Assembly (NCBI GenBank): GCA_022842255.1
Contig: JALHPW010000145.1
Span: 1-9,567, forward strand
From: Saprospiraceae bacterium
GTDB taxonomy: Bacteria; Bacteroidota; Bacteroidia; Chitinophagales; Saprospiraceae
Direction: 5' to 3'
DNA length: 9,567 nt
Part shown: positions 5,496 to 9,567 of the stretch, piece by piece
How positions within the stretch are numbered: the stretch's first letter is position 1
Layout of the letters: each line of letters starts with the position of its first letter
Translations under genes and position numbers: made by a program
Notes under the pieces: model-generated
What the model was told of the DNA's origin: nothing
The model's input: only the letters and a program-made list of their open reading frames with translations
Database searches by the model: none

Positions 5496-5828
5496 TCAAA
5501 GCATCCGCTCAAAAAGCTGGTGAACACCGCGCTCGATTTGGTCGAAAGAAGCATCGGCTTTGTAAATGGCCATCATATCGGCCAGCACCTTGTCTTTGTC
5601 GGCCTGGGTTTTGCAGTATTTTTTCCCATAAAGCAAAATGAGATCCAGAGCCTCATTGTCGCCGCAGCTTTGAAATACGGTTTTGATTCGGGAAAAATCT
5701 TCCGATGAAAGGGTCGGAATGATACGTTTTTCCTCTTCCTGCGTAATACGCCCGTCCGCGTTGGCAGCATAAAGCATGGTGAACGCGTGAAATTCGGCGT
5801 AAGTCCAATTGTCGGTCTGGTTGGCCAT
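5496..5828 (-). CDS. Small TerB-like helical protein
   Basis: The complete 110-residue reading frame starts at ATG 5828. It has no signal peptide or membrane segment and looks all-helical and cytoplasmic. The best landmark is YAANADGRITQEEEKRI (20-36), which resembles the acidic A-x-x-DG-x-I-x-x-x-E loop of TerB (tellurite-resistance-associated) domains and also half of an EF-hand: Asn23, Asp25, Gly26, Ile28 and Glu32 fit, but the first Asp is missing. The second half (KTQADKDKVLADMMAIYKAD, 73-92) repeats the pattern of a helix ending in an acidic turn. Proteins of this type often sit alone in Bacteroidota genomes and their role is unclear; a metal-binding scaffold role is speculation. The gene is convergent with the lipoprotein gene and divergent from the DUF2177 gene, with only 69 bases for both promoters. 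TAACTTTC (5869-5876, minus) is a weak -7 candidate. Confidence 0.7.
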   Translation of the reverse strand: MANQTDNWTYAEFHAFTMLYAANADGRITQEEEKRIIPTLSSEDFSRIKTVFQSCGDNEALDLILLYGKKYCKTQADKDKVLADMMAIYKADASFDQIERGVHQLFERML

Positions 5829-5897
5829 GATTCTAGGTGAAGATTGATGCGAATACTTTTTTGGCGGCGAAAGTTACCGAAGTTCGGACATTTAGGC

Positions 5898-6296
5898 ATG
5901 AAAACCTTCTTTCACTTCTTGGCCACGCTCATTGTGTATGCGATGTTCGACCTCGCTTGGCTCAATCTTTTTGCCAAAAACTTCGTAAACCGACAGGTAG
6001 GACACTTTCTCGCCCCAAAACCAGACTTGGTGGCGGCCATCATTTTTTACCTGATTTTCACAATAGGGCTGCTATATTTTTGCATTTGGCCAGCTACCAG
6101 CCAACGACAAGCCTGGTTCAACGGCGCACTATTTGGACTGGTCACTTATGGAACCTATGAACTGGTGAACAAGGCTTTGCTCGACAAATGGCCGCTGCCA
6201 CTCGTACTGGTGGATATGGCTTGGGGGGTATTCGTGGGGGCCGTGGTGAGCTGGCTTGGGTTTAGGATGCAAGGATTGCTGGCAAACCGGCTTTAA
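5898..6296 (+). CDS. DUF2177 family integral membrane protein
   Basis: The 132-residue protein has four hydrophobic segments at about 5-25, 44-64, 73-92 and 102-122, so it should be an inner-membrane protein. It matches the DUF2177 family by several motifs I recognise: DLAWL (18-22) in the first helix, NRQVGHFLAP (31-40) in the loop, GALFGLVTYGTYELVNKA (76-93) in the third helix, and KWPLPLVLVDMAWG (97-110) before the last. The length is usual for the family. Its biochemical function is not known. I chose the ATG at 5898 because homologues begin directly at the first helix; the frame extends to 5844 but the extra residues are basic and unlike the family. TACTTTTT (5854-5861) could be its -7 element. 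It ends 11 bases from the stop of the convergent surface-protein gene. Confidence 0.9.
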   Translation: MKTFFHFLATLIVYAMFDLAWLNLFAKNFVNRQVGHFLAPKPDLVAAIIFYLIFTIGLLYFCIWPATSQRQAWFNGALFGLVTYGTYELVNKALLDKWPLPLVLVDMAWGVFVGAVVSWLGFRMQGLLANRL

Positions 6297-6307
6297 ACCT
6301 GCGGAAT

Positions 6308-8713
6308 TCAACGGATTAAGGTCAGGTCGCCGTGCAGCACCACCGGTACGCCATTCAACAATTCTACTTCCGCTACCCAAACAAAGACTCCGGGGCCCAT
6401 GTCTTTCCCCCTAAAAGTACCGTTCCAGCCCGCAGACCGGTCGTTGGTTTTGAACGCCCGGTTTTCAAACACCATATTTCCCCAACGGTCATACACCCCC
6501 ATTCGCAACACATTCAATTCGTCTTTTGAAAAAAGGGTGAACGCTTCGTTCCCATCCGCAGAATCGGGTTTTATCACATTGGGCGCGTACACGTTGGGCC
6601 TTACCTGCACCAAAATCCGGTCCTCCGCCGGACAGCCCGCAGCATCAAACACCGTCAAGGAGATCCAGGTAGTGCCCTCAGCATGCAATGTGTAAAAAAG
6701 GCAATCAGGGCAAAGCAAACTATCCCTTGGCTCCCATACCGCAGTTACAATGGGTCGATCGGGCACACCATTGAACGTGGCGATATCGCCCGGATACAGT
6801 GGTTCTGGCAACGCATTGGGCACGATGTGTACCGCAAAACTGTCCGGCTGACCGATAGAAATATCCAGCGGCCGATTGTAACACCCAGTTGAATCCCGGA
6901 CCACCAGGGTGTAATTACCGGCCACCAGGGTATCCACCTTCGGCGTGTGGGAGAACCTATAGCCCCCGTCTACCGAGAACTGATAAGGCGGAATGCCCCC
7001 GGAAGGCACCCCAAAATCAAGCTGTCCATCTGCAAACCCATAACACGAAGGTTCCTCCACCGTGTAGGGGAATACCGGGGAATTGAACACCGCCGTCACG
7101 GTATCTGGGGCAATTTCGTTGCGGCGGCATACCCCGAGATATCCAATGGCGCGATAAAGTCCGGGCGCATAGGCAATCAACATCGTGTCCAGGCCATATT
7201 GTAAAACCGAATCCTCATACATCCACTGCACCCCGTCAAAATGGCCGCTGGCCAGGAGCGTATCCGGGCAAACGCCATCCCCCAGGATGGTGAGTTCCAA
7301 GGAAGGCTTGTTAACCTTGGTAAAACCGGAAAAAAATCCGGCGAAACTGGCCGGCTGGTTTCGTCCGTACAACCCAACCTGAACCGCTCCTTGAGCCGTC
7401 ACGCTAACCAATTGGGGAAGGTTGTTCTGGGAAAACATCATCAAGGGGCGGTAAGTCACAAAATCGGGATTGCCGGTTACAGTGGCTGGGGCACCTATAG
7501 AAGTGAGGACGCCGTCCACCCGCAACTCAACCGTCGAATCGCGCATGGCCGTAATCATCATCCCGCCGTCGAAAGACATGGTTCCAATCAGGTTGGGCAG
7601 GTAAATATTATCCACTGTATTTGGGATCCCACAAGAAAGCGGCGGCACAAAAATCAATCCTGCCGTCCGGTTTTGGTCGTCGCCAATACTCGTCCCTCCC
7701 ACCATTTGGTACAGATACGCCGGCTCAGAGGTCCGGATGTACATGTTACCCTCCGCGGAATAATTGGAGGTAGCCACACTGAAATATTCCCCGGCATCCA
7801 GGATGGTGGTTGGGCTGGACAACCCATTTAAATAAACGGCCGTTCCATCATAATGTGCCACAACAATCGGATGTTCAAGCACTTGTGAGCCGTTCCCTTT
7901 ACAAAGGATGTACTCTTTTCCCACCAGTTCGACCGGGACAATTTGGTCAATTCCAATATCGTGGGCCGTAAAAACCACGGGGGCTCCAAGCCAGGACCCA
8001 CAGTTTACGGCCACGGGTTTGGAACTTTTCAAGAGCGTGCCCATGAACCCGTTGGGTGGCTGAATGGCAGCCCCTGCTTGGATGTACTGTGAAAAAACGA
8101 TGCATTCCCCTTTTTGCAGAACAGCGCTTACGGGTGCTGCGAGCAATGTTTCCGTGTTGTTCACCCGAAATCGGGTGGCCGGATCGAAATCCGAAAGCGC
8201 AATTTCAGTAGAATCTTCTGTGGCCATGATACCGATAAAATTGGAGCGCCGGTCCATATCGTCTTCAGCCTGAATCAGGTGCCCGATGCGAAAGGTAGTC
8301 CCCAAAGCAGCCCGACCCTTGCAGGTAAGGTCGCCCGCATGTCGTTGGGTACTGGCATGGGTTCTAAAATAGGCATAAAACGGCTCTGGTCCATCGATGA
8401 CAAGCCCTTTTCCCAGTTGTGGTTTGTGCAGCGCGCTTTGCGGAACCAGTGTTTTGGTGTTGTTCGTACTGCCCAAATCCATTCGGAAGGGTTGCGCATT
8501 GCTAATGGTGGCCGTTGCCAAAAGCACCCCTGCCCCATCGCGGATACTGACTGAAAAGGGCTGCTGTGCGGGTGTAGACAAATACAAGAACTGGGGTCCA
8601 TAATCGTCCCGGGCATGCATCGGCGGGAGCCAGTGGATGGTGTCCAATTGACCAAAAAGCGTTACTTGTTGGAGGACGAGTATAACAACAAACCAAATAC
8701 GAATCTGGGCCAT
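6308..8713 (-). CDS. T9SS surface protein: IgGFc-binding-like, SprB repeat and CHU_C domains
   Basis: This 801-residue protein is probably exported and anchored at or released from the cell surface. It starts with a signal peptide (MAQIRIWFVVILVLQQVTLFGQ). About residues 110-465 resemble the IgGFc-binding protein N-terminal region, including AHDIGIDQIVPVELVGKEYI (about 250-269) and repeated beta-strand units. About 555-620 form a SprB-type repeat (PSCYGFADGQLDFGVPSGG, GNYTLVVRDSTGC). About 705-801 form the gliding-motility-associated CHU_C domain (NVYAPNVIKPDSADGNEAF, MGVYDRWGNMVFEN, GWNGTFRGKDMGPGVFVW), which routes proteins through the T9SS. IgGFc is a historical family name; immunoglobulin binding should not be assumed. 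I chose the ATG at 8713 over a TTG two codons upstream because it starts the signal peptide and ATG is strongly preferred. The gene stands alone between two oppositely oriented neighbours. An adhesin or structural role is the likely function. Confidence 0.92.
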   Translation of the reverse strand: MAQIRIWFVVILVLQQVTLFGQLDTIHWLPPMHARDDYGPQFLYLSTPAQQPFSVSIRDGAGVLLATATISNAQPFRMDLGSTNNTKTLVPQSALHKPQLGKGLVIDGPEPFYAYFRTHASTQRHAGDLTCKGRAALGTTFRIGHLIQAEDDMDRRSNFIGIMATEDSTEIALSDFDPATRFRVNNTETLLAAPVSAVLQKGECIVFSQYIQAGAAIQPPNGFMGTLLKSSKPVAVNCGSWLGAPVVFTAHDIGIDQIVPVELVGKEYILCKGNGSQVLEHPIVVAHYDGTAVYLNGLSSPTTILDAGEYFSVATSNYSAEGNMYIRTSEPAYLYQMVGGTSIGDDQNRTAGLIFVPPLSCGIPNTVDNIYLPNLIGTMSFDGGMMITAMRDSTVELRVDGVLTSIGAPATVTGNPDFVTYRPLMMFSQNNLPQLVSVTAQGAVQVGLYGRNQPASFAGFFSGFTKVNKPSLELTILGDGVCPDTLLASGHFDGVQWMYEDSVLQYGLDTMLIAYAPGLYRAIGYLGVCRRNEIAPDTVTAVFNSPVFPYTVEEPSCYGFADGQLDFGVPSGGIPPYQFSVDGGYRFSHTPKVDTLVAGNYTLVVRDSTGCYNRPLDISIGQPDSFAVHIVPNALPEPLYPGDIATFNGVPDRPIVTAVWEPRDSLLCPDCLFYTLHAEGTTWISLTVFDAAGCPAEDRILVQVRPNVYAPNVIKPDSADGNEAFTLFSKDELNVLRMGVYDRWGNMVFENRAFKTNDRSAGWNGTFRGKDMGPGVFVWVAEVELLNGVPVVLHGDLTLIR

Positions 8714-8743
8714 GGGCAAAAACGATTGGTTTTAGAACCACTC

Positions 8744-8770
8744 CAAAACCTCTCAAAAATAAAGGTTTTG
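8744..8770. repeat. 8-bp inverted repeat spanning the surface-protein promoter
   Basis: CAAAACCT (8744-8751) and AGGTTTTG (8763-8770) are perfect inverted copies separated by 11 bases. The predicted -7 element (8754-8761) lies in the spacer. The position would suit an operator for a dimeric regulator; a hairpin at the start of the transcript is less likely because the start site is predicted within the left arm. Confidence 0.35.
8754..8761 (-). promoter_or_regulatory. -7 element of the surface-protein gene
   Basis: Read on the minus strand this is TATTTTTG, an exact match to TAnnTTTG, the Bacteroidota primary -7 motif. Transcription would begin near 8747 with a leader of about 34 bases before the ATG at 8713. 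The -33 side is poor: only TTTCG about 22-23 bases further upstream. Confidence 0.45.
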
Positions 8771-8883
8771 ACTGGAGAAGGAGCGAAATTTTGTGCCACA
8801 ATGCGACACTAAGGGTTTGTGCCATACTGGCGCGTTGAAAACAACCCAATCTGTGCGCGCACATATTTTCGGATATTTGCCCC

Positions 8884-9567
8884 ATGCCGTTTACCATCCT
8901 TTTTTCTGATGAGCATTTTGTGGCCATCAACAAGCCCCCAGGAATACTCATGCACCGCACCCGCATCAGTGAGGACAATGTATTTGTGGTCCAGCTCCTG
9001 CGCGATCAGATAGGGCAACGTGTGTATCCCGTACACCGGCTCGACCGCGCTACATCCGGGGTATTGATATTGGGTAAAACCGCTGACGCCGCCGGACGAT
9101 TGGGCGAACAGGTAATGGACAAAACGGTAGAGAAAAAATACATCGCCATTGTGCGCGGTTGGGTGCCGGAGACCGGCACAATAGACTACGCGCTTGAAGA
9201 TCCAGATTCTGGCAAAGGCCGGCTGCCGGCCATCACCCATTTCGTGCGGCTGGGCACTTCTGAAATTGACCATCCCATCGGCTTAAGACATAAAACAGCC
9301 CGCTTTTCCTTGGTTGAAGCCCAATTGGAAACAGGCCGTCGCCACCAAATCCGCAAACACTTTGCCCACCTCAACTACCCTGTTATTGGCGACAAACGCC
9401 ACGGCGATGTGAAACATAACACCTATTTTCGCGAGGTATTTGATTTGCGCAGGATGTTCTTGCACAGCCTGTTATTGTCGTTTCAACACCCATTTACCAA
9501 CCAACCTACCACCATCAGCGCCCCGGTGGATGAGGTTTTTGAAAATACGCTTCGTTTGTTGGAGCTC
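8884..9567 (+). CDS. truC: tRNA pseudouridine synthase TruC, RluA family (3' end cut)
   Basis: The first 228 residues are open to the right edge. The protein belongs to the RluA pseudouridine synthases, and the closest match from memory is TruC, which in E. coli converts U65 in tRNA-Ile and tRNA-Asp to pseudouridine. Shared features are the start MPFTILFSDEHFVAINKPPG, HR (24-25) followed by VVQLLRDQIGQRVYPVHRLD, and the catalytic motif HRLDRATSG (51-59) with Asp54. Later come EKKYIAIVRGW, the ETGRRHQIRKHFAHLNYP stretch and IGDKRHGD. There is no N-terminal S4 domain, as expected for TruC. E. coli TruC has about 260 residues, so little is missing. The ATG at 8884 begins the fold directly. GATATTTG (8872-8879) lies just 4 bases upstream; if it is the -7 element, the mRNA would be nearly leaderless. 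Confidence 0.92.
   Translation, partial: MPFTILFSDEHFVAINKPPGILMHRTRISEDNVFVVQLLRDQIGQRVYPVHRLDRATSGVLILGKTADAAGRLGEQVMDKTVEKKYIAIVRGWVPETGTIDYALEDPDSGKGRLPAITHFVRLGTSEIDHPIGLRHKTARFSLVEAQLETGRRHQIRKHFAHLNYPVIGDKRHGDVKHNTYFREVFDLRRMFLHSLLLSFQHPFTNQPTTISAPVDEVFENTLRLLEL

Noticed and set aside
6297..6307. Terminator between the convergent DUF2177 and surface-protein genes
   Set aside because: The gap has only 11 bases and no hairpin is visible around it.
8714..8719. TTG start two codons upstream for the surface protein
   Set aside because: An ATG follows at 8713 directly before the signal peptide, and there is no reason to prefer TTG.

Overview
The window looks like chromosomal DNA from a member of the Bacteroidota, most likely a Saprospirales-type environmental bacterium. 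The supporting signs are a large secreted protein ending in a gliding-motility/type IX secretion (T9SS) C-terminal domain, signal peptides cut after F-A-Q or F-G-Q, a SprB-type repeat, an ECF sigma factor followed by an outer-membrane beta-barrel protein, upstream regions without Shine-Dalgarno sequences, and TAnnTTTG-like promoter elements. The order-level placement is inference from protein style; the phylum is well supported. There are no tRNA or rRNA genes, CRISPR arrays, insertion sequences or phage genes.

Layout from left to right: (1) 1-859, minus strand, the first 286 codons of a cysteine-rich secreted protein that runs off the left edge. (2) 1058-2365, minus, a complete E2 acyltransferase of a 2-oxo acid dehydrogenase complex, without E1 or E3 beside it. 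(3) 2444-4470, minus, a two-gene operon: an ECF sigma-70 factor and, 5 bases downstream, a 496-residue protein with an acidic N-terminus, one transmembrane helix, a long linker and a C-terminal beta-barrel. (4) 4720-5403, plus, divergent from the sigma factor, a 227-residue predicted lipoprotein built from four related repeats. (5) 5404-5490, a strong inverted repeat between convergent genes. (6) 5496-5828, minus, a small TerB-like helical protein, and 5898-6296, plus, a DUF2177 membrane protein. (7) 6308-8713, minus, an 801-residue surface protein with an IgGFc-binding-like region, a SprB repeat and a CHU_C domain. (8) 8884 to the right edge, plus, a TruC-type tRNA pseudouridine synthase missing at most its C-terminal end.

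The most interesting part is 2444-5403. The sigma gene and the divergent lipoprotein gene are each preceded, on their own strand, by the identical 11-mer ATGCAACCCCT followed 13-14 bases later by ACCTA. This looks like a pair of ECF-type promoters, and the TAnnTTTG form expected for the housekeeping sigma factor is not evident there. The simplest reading is an autoregulated envelope-signalling unit in which the sigma factor drives its own operon and the lipoprotein, while the membrane protein encoded with it acts as anti-sigma factor/sensor. Its odd layout (inner-membrane helix plus outer-membrane barrel in one chain) and the Cys-bracketed repeats of the lipoprotein are not explained by any system I can name. 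The system-level role is inference; the gene layout and DNA motifs are read directly from the sequence.
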